64,000 nucleotides of DNA from Mycolicibacterium sp. TY81 (GCF_018326285.1 NZ_AP023362.1:1612001-1676000), one strand, 5' to 3'. Shown: positions 49,416 through 58,725, counted from the first letter of the stretch. Made by a program: numbers and translations. The notes: generated by a model from the sequence alone, not told the origin.

Positions 49416-50000
49416 TCAGAACTTGTAGAACGGCACCAGCTGGTTGGCGCGCTGCAGGTTGGTCTGCAGGCAATCCGGGCGGTCCGGCGACTCGATCGGT
49501 GAGTAGAACAGCGACTGGTTGATCAGGCCGTAGCTGGTCTTGAAGGTGATCATGCACGTCACCCACCACCGGTCATTCCAGTCGGTCGGCTTCATGATCC
49601 AGTACTGCGCGGCGCGGTGTCCGGCGATGTTCAGCTCGACGGCGTCGGCCGGCAGCGTCTGCTCGTAGGTGCGCCACACGATCGGCTCGACGGCCATCTG
49701 GTAGTTACCGGCGTCGTAGTGGCAGCGCAGGCCGTCTTCGTGGTCGGGCGGGGTGAAGCCCAGGCCCATGGCGTTGATGGCGTCGAGCGGAATCTGGTCG
49801 CACGGGTCGAATGGGCTCGGGTTCGTCGTGGCGATGATCGGCGACTTGATGGTGCTGCTGAGCGGGGCGGAGGTGGAGCGCAGCTCGACGTCGTCGCCGG
49901 CGGTCGGTGACACCGGGTTGGTCTGTGTGACCACCACGCCTGCCGTCACGAGCGCACACAGCGCCGACACGAGCCGCAGTTTCCCGGCCATCGCTGCCAT
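49416..50000 (-). CDS. Secreted DUF3558-like protein
   Basis: A 194-residue protein with a signal-like N-terminus (KLRLVSALCALVTAGVVVTQT) but no lipobox. The mature part carries four cysteines suited to two disulfides (FDPCDQIP, GLRCHYDAG, WVTCMITF, DRPDCLQT), as in the DUF3558 domain of mycobacterial envelope proteins. It corresponds to Rv2799 beside Rv2800. ATG 50000 or 49991 may be the start. It lies upstream of the CocE gene on the same strand, 63 bases apart. Function unknown. Confidence 0.75.
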   Translation of the reverse strand: MAAMAGKLRLVSALCALVTAGVVVTQTNPVSPTAGDDVELRSTSAPLSSTIKSPIIATTNPSPFDPCDQIPLDAINAMGLGFTPPDHEDGLRCHYDAGNYQMAVEPIVWRTYEQTLPADAVELNIAGHRAAQYWIMKPTDWNDRWWVTCMITFKTSYGLINQSLFYSPIESPDRPDCLQTNLQRANQLVPFYKF

Positions 50001-50153
50001 GACACCCCTTAGATCCGAGCAATACTGCGGGGAGTCTACAAGTCGCCTGCGTCACACCGGACAGGATGGGAGAACCTGTTCTAGTTTCTCCCGCTGCGCG
50101 GGACGGTTGGCACTCCAGCGGGCGTTGCTGTCGCCCAAGTAGGCTGGATTTTT

Positions 50154-51095
50154 GTGTCGACCCAGCCGACCCTTTGGGCAATCAGTGACCTGCACATCGG
50201 GCATACCGGAAACAAGCCGGTCACCGAGTCGCTGCACCCGGCCTCGCCCGACGACTGGCTGATCGTCGCCGGCGATGTCGCCGAGCGCACCGACGACATC
50301 CGATGGTCCCTGGACCTGCTGCGCAAGCGTTTCGCCAAGGTCATCTGGGTGCCCGGCAACCACGAACTGTGGACCACCAACAAGGACCCGATGCAGATCT
50401 TCGGGAAGGCCCGCTACGACTACCTGGTCGACATGTGCGACCAGATGGGCATCGTGACCCCCGAGCACCCGTTCCCGGTCTGGACCGGCCCCGGAGGCGC
50501 GGCGACGATCGTGCCGATGTTTCTGCTGTACGACTACAGCTTCCTGCCCGCGGGCACGGCGACGAAGGCCGAGGGGCTCGCGCTGGCCAAGGAGCGCAAC
50601 GTCGTCGGCACCGACGAGTTCCTGCTGTCGAGCGAGCCGTACGCCACCCGGGACGCGTGGTGCCGGGACCGGCTGAACGTCACCCGCAAGAGGCTCGACG
50701 ACCTGGACTGGATGGAGTCCACGGTCCTGGTCAACCACTTCCCGCTGGTGCGCGAGCCCTGCGATGCCATGTTCTATCCGGAGTTCTCGCTGTGGTGCGG
50801 CACCACCGCGACCAAGGACTGGCACACCCGCTACAACGCCGTCTGCTCGGTGTACGGCCACCTGCACATCCCGCGCACCACCTACTACGACGGGGTGCGG
50901 TTCGAGGAAGTATCGGTCGGCTATCCGCGAGAGTGGCGGCGCCGCAAGCCTTATCGGTGGATGCGCCAAATCCTGCCGGACCCCCAGTACCCACCCGGCT
51001 ACCTCAACGACTTCGGTGGCCACTTCGAGATCACCCAGGAAATGCGGGAGCACGCGCAGAAGATGCAGGACCGGATCAATTCGAGGCGGTTGTGA
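50154..51095 (+). CDS. pptH: Metallophosphoesterase, 4'-phosphopantetheinyl hydrolase
   Basis: A 313-residue calcineurin-like phosphoesterase with the full metal motif set: AISDLHIGHTG, VAGDVAERTDD, WVPGNHELW, VLVNHFPLV and VYGHLHIPRTTYYDG. The M. tuberculosis ortholog Rv2795c (PptH) removes phosphopantetheine from carrier proteins, opposing PptT. GTG 50154 is preceded by no clear ribosome site. The stop shares a base with the pptT start (TGATG), so opposing enzymes are produced from one message. Confidence 0.92.
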   Translation: MSTQPTLWAISDLHIGHTGNKPVTESLHPASPDDWLIVAGDVAERTDDIRWSLDLLRKRFAKVIWVPGNHELWTTNKDPMQIFGKARYDYLVDMCDQMGIVTPEHPFPVWTGPGGAATIVPMFLLYDYSFLPAGTATKAEGLALAKERNVVGTDEFLLSSEPYATRDAWCRDRLNVTRKRLDDLDWMESTVLVNHFPLVREPCDAMFYPEFSLWCGTTATKDWHTRYNAVCSVYGHLHIPRTTYYDGVRFEEVSVGYPREWRRRKPYRWMRQILPDPQYPPGYLNDFGGHFEITQEMREHAQKMQDRINSRRL

Positions 51096-51760
51096 TGAGC
51101 GACGCCCTGTTATCGCAGGTGCTGCCCGACGTGGTGGCCACCGCCGAGACGTATTCGGACCCGGCCGATCTCGTTCCACTGCCGGAGGAAGAGCCCCTGA
51201 TCGCGCGTTCGGTGGCCAAACGGCGCAACGAGTTCATCACCGTGCGGCACTGCGCCCGTGAGGCGTTGAGCAAGCTCGATGTCGGCCCGGTCCCGATCCT
51301 CAAGGGGGACAAGGGTGAACCGTGCTGGCCCGACGGCATCGTCGGCAGCCTGACGCACTGCGAGGGCTTCCGCGGCGCCGTGGTGGCCCGCGCCACCGAG
51401 GTGCGGTCGGTCGGTATCGATGCCGAACCGCACGGCGTGCTGCCCAAGGGCGTGCTGGGCGCGGTCGCGTTGCCTGCCGAGCAGGACGCCGTGGCGACGC
51501 TGCAGGGTGACCTCCACTGGGATCGAATCCTGTTCTGTGCCAAGGAGGCGACGTACAAGGCCTGGTTCCCGCTGACCCATCGCTGGCTGGGTTTCGAGGA
51601 CGCGCACATCACCTTCGAGCTGGATTCGTCGGGGACCTCGGGCACGTTCCTGTCGCGCATCCTGATCGACCCGTCCGCCGAGTCCGGGCCGCCGCTGACC
51701 GAACTGCCCGGGCGCTTCACCGTGTCCAACGGCCTTGTCCTGACGGCGATCTCGCTGTGA
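51095..51760 (+). CDS. pptT: 4'-Phosphopantetheinyl transferase (Sfp type)
   Basis: Activates acyl carrier domains of polyketide synthases and NRPSs by attaching phosphopantetheine from CoA; the M. tuberculosis ortholog is essential for mycolate and virulence-lipid synthesis. At 221 residues it has the Sfp motifs: [28 protein letters not shown] (Mg-binding Asp/Glu), and [24 protein letters not shown] 51095 overlaps pptH by one base. Its TGA overlaps the truB GTG. Confidence 0.96.
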   Translation: MSDALLSQVLPDVVATAETYSDPADLVPLPEEEPLIARSVAKRRNEFITVRHCAREALSKLDVGPVPILKGDKGEPCWPDGIVGSLTHCEGFRGAVVARATEVRSVGIDAEPHGVLPKGVLGAVALPAEQDAVATLQGDLHWDRILFCAKEATYKAWFPLTHRWLGFEDAHITFELDSSGTSGTFLSRILIDPSAESGPPLTELPGRFTVSNGLVLTAISL

Positions 51761-52659
51761 AAGCTGCATCGAAGCCGGCCCCGCCGCCGGGTCTGGTGAT
51801 CGTCGACAAGCCTGCCGGGATGACGAGCCACGATGTCGTCGGCCGGTGCCGGCGACTGTTCGGGACCCGGAAGGTCGGGCATGCCGGCACGTTGGATCCG
51901 ATGGCCACCGGCGTGCTGGTGGTCGGCATCGAACGGGCCACCAAGATCCTCGGGCTGCTGACCGCCACCGACAAGCAGTACATCGCGACCATCCGGCTCG
52001 GCCAGACCACGTCGACCGAAGACGCCGAAGGCGAAGTGCTGGAGACGGTTTCGGCCGCGCACGTGACCGACGACAAGATCGAGTCGGCGGTCGCGGCCTT
52101 GCGGGGCGAGATCGACCAGGTGCCCTCGGCCGTCAGTGCCATCAAGGTCGACGGCGAGCGCGCGTACAAGCTGGTCCGCGAAGGGAAGGCGCCGGAACTG
52201 GCGGCCCGCCGGGTGCGCATCGAACGCTTCACGGTGGACGCGGTCCGTCGCGTCGAGGAGTTCGTCGACGTGGACGTCACCGTGGACTGCTCGTCGGGCA
52301 CCTACATCCGGGCGCTGGCCCGTGACGTCGGCGCCGCGCTCGGCGTCGGTGGACACCTGACGGCGTTGCGGCGCACCAAGGTTGGTCGCTACGGCTTGGA
52401 CGAGGCGCGCACGCTGGAACAGTTGAACGATGCGGCCGAACTGAGCTACTCGCTGGACGCTGCGTGCCTGCTCGGGTTCCCTCGCCGCGACCTGACCGAT
52501 GACGAGACCGAGGACACCCGGCATGGCCGGGCCCTGAAGCCGGCCGGCATCGACGGGGCCTACGCCGCCACCGCACCCGACGGGCGGGTCATCGCGCTGC
52601 TGGAAGACGGGCCAAAGCGCACCAGCAGCGTCGTGGTCCTGCGACCGGCCACGTTGTAG
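51757..52659 (+). CDS. truB: tRNA pseudouridine(55) synthase
   Basis: Makes pseudouridine 55 in the T loop of tRNA. The 300-residue protein carries [17 protein letters not shown], the catalytic Asp47 in [45 protein letters not shown] and a C-terminal PUA-like segment. GTG 51757 overlaps pptT. It is the last gene of the pptH-pptT-truB unit; the accessory region begins after it. Confidence 0.96.
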   Translation: MKAASKPAPPPGLVIVDKPAGMTSHDVVGRCRRLFGTRKVGHAGTLDPMATGVLVVGIERATKILGLLTATDKQYIATIRLGQTTSTEDAEGEVLETVSAAHVTDDKIESAVAALRGEIDQVPSAVSAIKVDGERAYKLVREGKAPELAARRVRIERFTVDAVRRVEEFVDVDVTVDCSSGTYIRALARDVGAALGVGGHLTALRRTKVGRYGLDEARTLEQLNDAAELSYSLDAACLLGFPRRDLTDDETEDTRHGRALKPAGIDGAYAATAPDGRVIALLEDGPKRTSSVVVLRPATL

Positions 52660-52732
52660 CGGTGGCGCATTCCGATCCACGAAAGCCGCCTTTGACCGGT
52701 CGAGCCCGGCCGGTCATCGGACTTGCTCCAGG

Positions 52733-53373
52733 TCATTGCGCGACAGATCTTGGAGTCATCTGAGCTGTCCGGAACTCAAGTGGTGTGACACCCGCGCGAT
52801 GCCGGAAGAACCGAGTGAATGCGGTCGGTTCAGGGAAGCCCACGGCGCGGCCGACGGCTTGCACGGATGCGGTGTCGTGGACGAGGAGGCGTTTGGCCTC
52901 GAGTAACGCTCGCTGATCGACGAGCTGTTTGACCGTCAGGCCGGTGTTGCGTAATGCGCTGCGATTGATCGTGCGCGCCGAGTAGCCCAGTTGTCGGGCG
53001 TAGTCGCCGGTGTTTCTCGTGGAGGCAAAGTTGGCGTCGATCGCCGCGGTTAGAGCGCTGAAAAGGTCTTCTGATGTTCCATGTGCAGGCTTCTCCGCCG
53101 GATCGGCGAGGGCAAGTTCGACTACCAGCATGCCCAGCATCCGGGCCAGGAGCTCTTCCTGCATGCTCGGTGGCAGCGAACGTGCTGCGGTTTCGATGAG
53201 GTCGTCGAGTCGGCGGCGGGCGGGAGACGCGTGCGCAGCCGCCCGGGACCACAAAGACCGCGGTTGAACTGATCCACTCAGCGCGCGCGCTCGCTCGTCA
53301 AGCCGGGTGGGTTGAAATAGCACGATGGTCGCGGCGACATCCGCGTAGTCGATGGCCTGCAGCGCGTGTGACG
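52733..53373 (-). pseudogene. AraC-family regulator, C-terminal fragment (interrupted by IS)
   Basis: The downstream part of a regulator gene cut by the IS element. The frame carries ALQAIDYADVAATIVLFQPTRL, then a helical linker and a complete AraC double helix-turn-helix (TGDYARQLGYSARTINRSALRNTGLTVKQLV; ASVQAVGRAVGFPEPTAFTRFFRHRAGVTPLEFR). Joining it to 54836-55119 after removing the IS and one duplicate restores the same frame: ...SSAVIA|SHALQAIDYADV..., 918 bases, 305 residues. A GTG inside (53323) could give a 196-residue HTH-only product, whose activity is unknown. Confidence 0.9.
53367..53373. repeat. Target-site duplication, left copy
   Basis: TGTGACG, identical to 54836-54842; it sits immediately outside the left IS end. 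Confidence 0.85.
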
Positions 53374-53404
53374 GGATAGCGTCCCGGGGAGTGGTGGACT
53401 TCGG
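53374..53404 (+). repeat. IS left terminal inverted repeat
   Basis: 31 bases starting GGATAGCGTCCC and ending TGGTGGACTTCGG; pairs imperfectly (with small gaps) with 54805-54835 read on the minus strand. Confidence 0.75.
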
Positions 53405-53449
53405 ATCTGGCGTGGTTCACGCGTTGTGATCAACGAGTCATGGTGAACG

Positions 53450-54686
53450 CTAGGCGATTTGGTGTTGTTTGGCAAGTGCTGCCGCGGCGTGTTTGGCGGC
53501 GATCACGGCGCGTAGTTCGTCCATGGAGACATCGGAGAGGTAGCGGCGGGTGACCTGCCACTCGTCGTGGGATTCGATGACCACCGCGGTGGCCAGGCGA
53601 AGGAACGCCGCCGGATTGGGGAAGATCTCCACGACATCGGCCCGACGCTTGATCTCTTTATTCAGACGCTCTATCGGATTATTCGACCAGATCTTCTGCC
53701 AATGCGCCTTCGGGAACGCAGTGAACGCCAACACGTCGGTCTTGGCCTCGCCCATCATCGCGGCCACCTTCGGGAACGACGCGGCCAGGGGTGTCGGCGA
53801 CCCGGTCCCACTGCGCGGCGACCTCGTCGGGTTCGGTGTGAGCGAAGATGGTCTTGACCGCCGCGGTAACCGCCGGGGCGTGTTTGGCCGATACCGCGGT
53901 ATGCAGGTTCCGCATGAAATGCACCCGGCACCGCTGCCACGATGAGTTCGTGAACTGCTGTGCCACAGCGACTTTCAACCCAGCGTGCGCATCGGAGATG
54001 ACCAGGTGCACCCCCGATAGGCCGCGCGCCTTAAGCGAGGCGAGGAACTCGCGCCAGAACTCGAACGACTCGCTGTCACCGACCGCGGTGCCCAGCACCT
54101 CACGGGTGCCGTCGATCGACACGCCGGTCGCGACCACCAGGGCCTGGGAGACCACGTGCGCCCCCCACGCGGACCTTGCAGAAGGTGGCATCGCAGAACA
54201 CGTAGGGGAAGCTGGTGTGGGTCAGCGAGCGTTCCCGAAACGCTGTGATCTCGCGGTCCAGGCGGCGCAGATCCGCGACACCTCCGACTTGGACACCCCG
54301 GTCTGCACGCCCATCGCCGTCACCAGGTCATCGACGCTGCGGGTGGACACCCCGTGCACGTAGGCCTCCATGATGACCGCGTGCAGCGCCTTGTCGATAC
54401 GCCGGCGGGGTTCCAGCAGCGACGGGAAGAACGATCCCGCCCGTAGCTTGGGGATCTGCACCTCGATGTCCCCGGCGGTCGTGGAGACGGTCTTGGGGCG
54501 GTGCCCGTTGCGGTGCACCGTGCGGCCGTCGCTGCGTTCGTAACGGCCCGCGCCGATCGCCGCGGTGGCCTCGGCCTCGATGAGCTGCTGCAACCCGGAA
54601 CGGATCAACTCGGCGAACACCGCACCCGAGTCAGCGGACTTCAGTGCATCGAGCTGAGCGAGCAGGGCAGAATGGTCAAGGGTCAT
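53450..54686 (-). pseudogene. IS256-family transposase, three frameshifts
   Basis: Mutator-type DDE transposase. In order from ATG 54686: MTLDHSALLAQLDALKS... KSEVSRIC; a one-base deletion near 54261 (GG where GGG is expected); VFCDATFCKVR with the first Asp; a one-base gain in the C-run 54161-54166; ISDAHAGLK with the second Asp; a one-base gain in GGGG 53788-53791; and [13 protein letters not shown] with the Glu. Correcting all three gives 412 codons, the normal family size. The first two shifts compensate, but a stop codon lies between them. As written it makes no full transposase. Confidence 0.88.
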
Positions 54687-54804
54687 CGCGCGGTTTCCTT
54701 CGGTGAGTCACTTTGGTACGTAACTCACTGACCACTACGCGATGGCCCACCCCAACACCGGCACCGACACGGCCTGAACATCTCCGCCCACCTCAGCCCC
54801 GTCC

Positions 54805-54835
54805 CCGAATTCCCACCACCCCAGGGGACTTAGCC
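54805..54835 (-). repeat. IS right terminal inverted repeat
   Basis: Read on the minus strand it starts GGCTAAGTCCCC and ends TGGTGGGAATTCGG, the imperfect counterpart of the left end. Confidence 0.75.
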
Positions 54836-54842
54836 TGTGACG
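54836..54842. repeat. Target-site duplication, right copy
   Basis: TGTGACG directly outside the right IS end; matches 53367-53373 exactly. Confidence 0.85.
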
Positions 54843-55119
54843 CGATAACGGCGGACGACTGCCATTCCTGGACCTGGCCGGCACGCACCCAGAGCACGTC
54901 TCCCGGACTCAGCACGTACTCGACGAAATCCACGGTGTGGCGAAACGTTCCCGCGTCGCACACCACCAGCAGATCGAAGTCCACTCGCTGAGGCCGCAAG
55001 AACTGATCCGTAATCGGCCGGGCACGTAACCGCAATTCGCTGAGAGACATCACTTCGATCGAAAGCCGACTCGTCGAGTAACGGACGTTCAAGATGCTCG
55101 AATGTCCAATTTTGTTCAT
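54836..55119 (-). pseudogene. AraC-family regulator, N-terminal fragment (interrupted by IS)
   Basis: Upstream part of the split regulator. ATG 55119 (MNKIGHSSILNV) has GAGGT seven bases upstream. The sequence shows a cupin-like ligand-binding start: LSIEVMSLSELRLRARPITDQ, FDLLVVCDAGTFRHTVDFVEYVLSPGDVLWVRAGQVQEWQSS. This is the sensory half; the DNA-binding half is at 52733-53373. The intact frame is divergent from the NmrA-like gene at 55201, its probable former target. Confidence 0.88.
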
Positions 55120-55200
55120 CGTATGACCTCGAATCACCATGACAATGCCTTCGGTGAGCCCAAGGATAGGTTCAATATCGTTGTCACAGATCGAGGATCC

Positions 55201-56049
55201 ATGAACAATCCGTCGCTCGCCGTCACCGGATCGACCGGTCATCTCGGCGCGATCGTCGCTCGTCGGCTCGCGAACGAAGGGGCTGCGCTGCGGCTGCTCT
55301 CCCGCAATCCGCAGAAGGCTCCCGCACTCGCGGGTGCAGTAGCGGTCCAGAGCTCATATGCCGACGACGACGTCACGCGTGCCAGTTTGGTCGGCGTCGA
55401 TGTTCTGTTCATGGTGTCGGGCGCCGAGAGCGCCGACCGCCTCGACCAGCATCGGGCGTTCATCGATGCGGCGGTCTCCGCCGGCGTCCGTCACATCGTC
55501 TACACCTCGTTCGCCGGCGCAGCGAGTGATGCCGTCTTCACCTTGGCGCGTGACCACTGGGGCACCGAGCAGTACATCCGCGCCAGCGGTATCTCGTATA
55601 CGTTTCTTCGGAACAACTTTTACGCAGACGTGCTCCCGGAGTTCGTGGGTGAGGACGACGTCCTGCGGGGTCCCGCCGGAGACGGGCGGCTGGCTCCTGT
55701 CACACGTGCTGACGTAGCTCGTGTTGCCGCAGCTGTCGTCAAAGAGCCGGCCGCACACGCCGACGCGACCTATACCCTCACAGGTCCGGAAGCCCTGACG
55801 TTGACTGAGGTCACCCGGATCATCTCTGAGGTCTCGGGACGCTCGGTGACCTACCACAACGAGACGATAGAAGAAGCCTATGCGTCACGCCGACGACTCT
55901 GGAACGTTCCACAGTGGCAGTACGACGCCTGGGTATCGACCTACACTGCAATCGCCGCCGGCGATCTCGCCGACGTCACCAACGACGTCCGCGCGGTGAC
56001 CGGACATGCTCCCGAGAGTCTGCGCCAGTACCTGCAGTCTCGAACGTGA
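55201..56049 (+). CDS. NmrA-like NAD(P)-binding oxidoreductase
   Basis: A 282-residue atypical short-chain dehydrogenase. The N-terminal dinucleotide loop is LAVTGSTGHLGAIVARRLA; then VDVLFMVSGAESADRLDQHRAFIDAAVSAGVRHIVYTSFAGA, YIRASGISYTFLRNNFY and TYTLTGPEALTLTEVTRIISEVSG, the pattern of NmrA/QorB-like proteins (quinone reductase or redox sensor). ATG 55201 is the first that fits the fold. It is divergent from the disrupted AraC gene, with 81 bases between. Substrate unknown. Confidence 0.85.
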   Translation: MNNPSLAVTGSTGHLGAIVARRLANEGAALRLLSRNPQKAPALAGAVAVQSSYADDDVTRASLVGVDVLFMVSGAESADRLDQHRAFIDAAVSAGVRHIVYTSFAGAASDAVFTLARDHWGTEQYIRASGISYTFLRNNFYADVLPEFVGEDDVLRGPAGDGRLAPVTRADVARVAAAVVKEPAAHADATYTLTGPEALTLTEVTRIISEVSGRSVTYHNETIEEAYASRRRLWNVPQWQYDAWVSTYTAIAAGDLADVTNDVRAVTGHAPESLRQYLQSRT

Positions 56050-56234
56050 GACGAAAGTCGTTCTCTCGCAGGTGCAGTCAAAGTCGGTGCCAGCCGAATG
56101 CCGAGGCGCTTCTCGTGGAGCCGGGTTCGCCGTCGAGTAGGCACTGAGCAGGCGGCTCGCCGTGTTGCCCAGCGGCACATTTACATACCGATTCGCATCG
56201 TTTATCGTCCGGGCTGGATCTGCGTCCACGTAAG

Positions 56235-56900
56235 ATGCAACGCGTGACTGCAGGTGTGGAGGGGCAGGCCAAGCGCCGTACCCAGGCTGAGCGCAGTGCC
56301 GCAATGCGCACCCGCCTGCTCGACGCCACAGTCGAATGCCTGGTCACCTACGGATATTCCGGAACCACGACGCAACGGGTCGCGGAGATCGCCGGCGTGA
56401 CGCGTGGGGCGCAGGTTCACCATTTCCGCTCCAAGGAAGACCTGGTGGCAGCCGCGGTCGAGCACCTGGCCGAGCAGCGGGTGCAGGCCGCCGTCCGCGA
56501 CCTCGGGCGGGTGCAAAGCAACCCTGACCCGGTTTCCACGATGCTCGACTACCTCTGGGAATCGCATCAGGGGCCGGTCTTTTTTGCGACGCTCGAACTC
56601 TGGGTGGCGGCGCGTACCGATCCGGGTCTGGCCGAGCACATCGACCGCGTCGAACCCATTGTCACCAGCGCATTGGTCAGCGCGCTGGCGCAGCTGGTTC
56701 CGAATCGGGCCGCGCAGAAGGACTTGCGCGACTTGGCGTTCACCGCCATGGACGCGCTGCGGGGGATTCTGCTCTCGAGCTTTGTGGACCGGGACACAGA
56801 TCGGGCCAGAAAGCGCTGGAACCGGGTGTGCGGCCAGCTGCACGGCATGTTTGTCGAAGCTCTCGACGGGAACGCCGTCAACTCCGAAATAACCTCCTAA
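56235..56900 (+). CDS. TetR-family transcriptional regulator
   Basis: A 221-residue regulator. The TetR N-terminal HTH is clear: RTRLLDATVECLVTYGYSGTTTQRVAEIAGVTRGAQVHHFRSKEDLVAAAVEHLA. The C-terminal ligand domain (from about 75) has no specific match. ATG 56235 (MQRVTAGVEG); GTG 56244 is possible. It lies just upstream of the lipid-catabolism cluster on the same strand, separated by a hairpin and a candidate operator, so it probably controls ltp1 and the following genes. Confidence 0.9.
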   Translation: MQRVTAGVEGQAKRRTQAERSAAMRTRLLDATVECLVTYGYSGTTTQRVAEIAGVTRGAQVHHFRSKEDLVAAAVEHLAEQRVQAAVRDLGRVQSNPDPVSTMLDYLWESHQGPVFFATLELWVAARTDPGLAEHIDRVEPIVTSALVSALAQLVPNRAAQKDLRDLAFTAMDALRGILLSSFVDRDTDRARKRWNRVCGQLHGMFVEALDGNAVNSEITS

Positions 56901-56922
56901 GTAACACTTTTCGCCGTGTCGC

Positions 56923-56949
56923 GGCGGCAAACTCGGTTGGTTTGCCGCC
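56923..56949 (+). terminator. Hairpin after the TetR gene
   Basis: Perfect 10-bp stem GGCGGCAAAC / GTTTGCCGCC with a 7-base loop, 23 bases after the TetR stop, without a T-run. Likely ends the TetR message ahead of the ltp1 promoter. Confidence 0.6.
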
Positions 56950-56973
56950 ACCTTTCGCTACCCTCTTGTAAAG

Positions 56974-56991
56974 ATACAAACAGGTTGGTAT
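56974..56991. promoter_or_regulatory. Candidate TetR operator before ltp1
   Basis: ATACAAACAGGTTGGTAT is an imperfect dyad (7 of 9 base pairs symmetrical), 31 bases before the ltp1 ATG. An ACATACC half-site (reverse complement of GGTATGT at 56987-56993) recurs at 56183-56189 ahead of the TetR gene itself. Inferred from symmetry and position. Confidence 0.45.
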
Positions 56992-57022
56992 GTTTCTGTC
57001 ACCGCACAGAAAGAGAGGGTTC

Positions 57023-58228
57023 ATGCCCAACAAGGTGTATGTGATCGGCGTCGGCATGACGAAGTTCGAGAAGCCCGGCGCTCGGCTCAATCCGGACGGG
57101 TCACCCTGGGACTACCCCGACATGGCACGCGAGTCCGGCTCAAAAGCATTGGCAGACGCGGGAATTGACTACCGTGAGATTCAAGAGGCGTACGTCGGCT
57201 ATGTGTACGGGGAGTCGACGTCGGGTCAGCGGGCGGTCTACGAACTCGGCATGACGGGCATCCCGGTCGTCAACGTCAACAACAACTGCTCGACGGGCTC
57301 CACCGCGCTGTATCTCGCGGCACGGGCGGTGCGCAGCGGTCTGGCGGACTGCGCCCTGGCGCTCGGGTTCGAGAAGATGCAGCCCGGATCGCTCGGTTCG
57401 ACCTACGACGATCGCGAGCAGCCCATGGCCAAGCACATCATGGCCATGGCCGAGATCTCCGAGGTGCTGTTCCCGCCGGCGCCGTGGATGTTCGGCGCGG
57501 CCGGTCGCGAGCACATGAAGCAATATGGTTCCACCGCTGAGCATTTCGCCAAGATCGGCTACAAGAACCACAAGCACTCGGTCAACAACCCGTACGCGCA
57601 GTTCCAGGACGAATACAGCCTCGAGGACATCCTGGGCGCGCGGATGATCTACGACCCGCTGACCAAGCTGCAGTGCTCGCCGACGTCCGACGGCTCCGGT
57701 GCGGCGATCCTGGCGAGTGAGGCGTTCGTCGACAAGCACGGACTGGCCGACCGCGCGGTGGAGATCGTCGGACAGGCGATGACCACCGACTTCGACAACA
57801 GCTTCGACGGCACCTGTAAGGCGCTGATCGGCTACCACATGAACGTCGCTGCCGCGCAACAGGTTTACGAACAGGCCGGCCTGGGCGCCGAGGACTTCCA
57901 GGTGATCGAGCTGCACGACTGCTTCAGCGCCAACGAACTGCTGCTATACGAAGCGCTGGGGCTGTGCGGCGAAGGTGAGGCCGCGAAGCTGGTCGACAAC
58001 GGCGACACCACCTACGGCGGACGTTGGGTGGTCAACCCGTCGGGTGGGCTCATCTCGAAGGGTCATCCGCTGGGCGCCACGGGCCTCGCGCAATGTGCCG
58101 AACTGACCTGGCAGCTGCGCGGCACCGCCGACAAGCGTCAGGTCGAGAACGTCACGGCCGCGCTGCAGCACAACATCGGCCTGGGCGGGGCGGCCGTCGT
58201 CACCGCCTACCAGCGCGCCGAGCGCTGA
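57023..58228 (+). CDS. ltp1: Thiolase-like lipid-transfer protein (SCPx thiolase type)
   Basis: A 401-residue thiolase-fold enzyme matching M. tuberculosis Ltp1 (Rv2790c). The nucleophile Cys is in [17 protein letters not shown]; the C-terminal motifs are [20 protein letters not shown] and [21 protein letters not shown]. It would cleave a 3-oxoacyl-CoA, or a related aldol product, from sterol- or branched-chain substrates. No DUF35 partner is adjacent. ATG 57023 has AGAGAGGG before it. It leads the seven-gene plus-strand run to the window end. Confidence 0.92.
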   Translation: MPNKVYVIGVGMTKFEKPGARLNPDGSPWDYPDMARESGSKALADAGIDYREIQEAYVGYVYGESTSGQRAVYELGMTGIPVVNVNNNCSTGSTALYLAARAVRSGLADCALALGFEKMQPGSLGSTYDDREQPMAKHIMAMAEISEVLFPPAPWMFGAAGREHMKQYGSTAEHFAKIGYKNHKHSVNNPYAQFQDEYSLEDILGARMIYDPLTKLQCSPTSDGSGAAILASEAFVDKHGLADRAVEIVGQAMTTDFDNSFDGTCKALIGYHMNVAAAQQVYEQAGLGAEDFQVIELHDCFSANELLLYEALGLCGEGEAAKLVDNGDTTYGGRWVVNPSGGLISKGHPLGATGLAQCAELTWQLRGTADKRQVENVTAALQHNIGLGGAAVVTAYQRAER

Positions 58229-58283
58229 ACCGAAACATCAACGAACACAACACAACCGATCAGCAAGAACTAGGAGTACAACC

Positions 58284-58724
58284 ATGGGACACATCGAAGC
58301 CACCAAGCAGCTGTCGGCCAGCCCGGAGGCGCTGTGGTCGATCGTTTCGGATCTCTCCACCTGGGACAAGTGGTTCACCGTCCACGAGAAGTGGCTGAGC
58401 GACGTACCGGCGACCGTCACCCCGGGCACCACGCTGACCGCGAAGATCGTCATGCTCGGTATGGCCAACAAGATCGAATGGACGATCCAGAAGATGGACG
58501 CCCCGACCTCGTTCGCGTTGTCCGGAACCGGCATGGCGGGCGTGAAGGCGCTCTTCGAGTTCACGGTGACGCCGTCTGGTGACGGTTCGGAGTTCAAGGT
58601 GGCCGGCGATTTCGAGGGTGCGCTGGTGAAGGGCGCGCTGGCCAAGGCCGTGGAGAAGGACGGCGCCAAGCAGCTCGACAAGACGCTCGAGCAGCTCGAT
58701 GCCCTCGCCACGGCGGCGGTCTGA
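58284..58724 (+). CDS. SRPBCC (START/polyketide-cyclase fold) protein
   Basis: A 146-residue single-domain protein: GHIEATKQLSASPEALWSIVSDLSTWDKWFTVHEKW, LTAKIVMLGMANKIEWTIQKMD and a long C-terminal helix (ALAKAVEKDGAKQLDKTLEQLDAL), the classic SRPBCC layout with a hydrophobic ligand cavity. ATG 58284 follows AACTAGGAGTAC. It lies 55 bases after ltp1 and one base before the hotdog gene, so it is most likely part of the same pathway as a lipid carrier or accessory protein. Ligand unknown. Confidence 0.85.
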   Translation: MGHIEATKQLSASPEALWSIVSDLSTWDKWFTVHEKWLSDVPATVTPGTTLTAKIVMLGMANKIEWTIQKMDAPTSFALSGTGMAGVKALFEFTVTPSGDGSEFKVAGDFEGALVKGALAKAVEKDGAKQLDKTLEQLDALATAAV

Positions 58725-58725
58725 C

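Larger units (their letters stand above)
53374..54835. mobile_element. IS256-family insertion sequence (1462 bp)
   Basis: Bounded by imperfect terminal inverted repeats of about 31 bp, left GGATAGCGTCCCGGGGAGTG... and right (minus strand) GGCTAAGTCCCCTGGGGTGG..., both ending with a TTCGG. A 7-bp direct duplication TGTGACG flanks it. It holds one mutated transposase on the minus strand. The element splits an AraC-family gene; the ends were set by the restored reading frame. The exact duplication length could be 8 with one changed base, typical for this family. Confidence 0.88.

Noticed and set aside
53323..53373. IS end placed nearer the transposase stop (around 53440)
   Set aside because: Only 53374 gives matching terminal repeats, the 7-bp duplication and the restored AraC frame at the same time.
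54793..55242. A longer start for the AraC N-terminal fragment (149 codons)
   Set aside because: It would run into the 5' part of the divergent NmrA gene and add sequence unlike the family; ATG 55119 has its own ribosome site.
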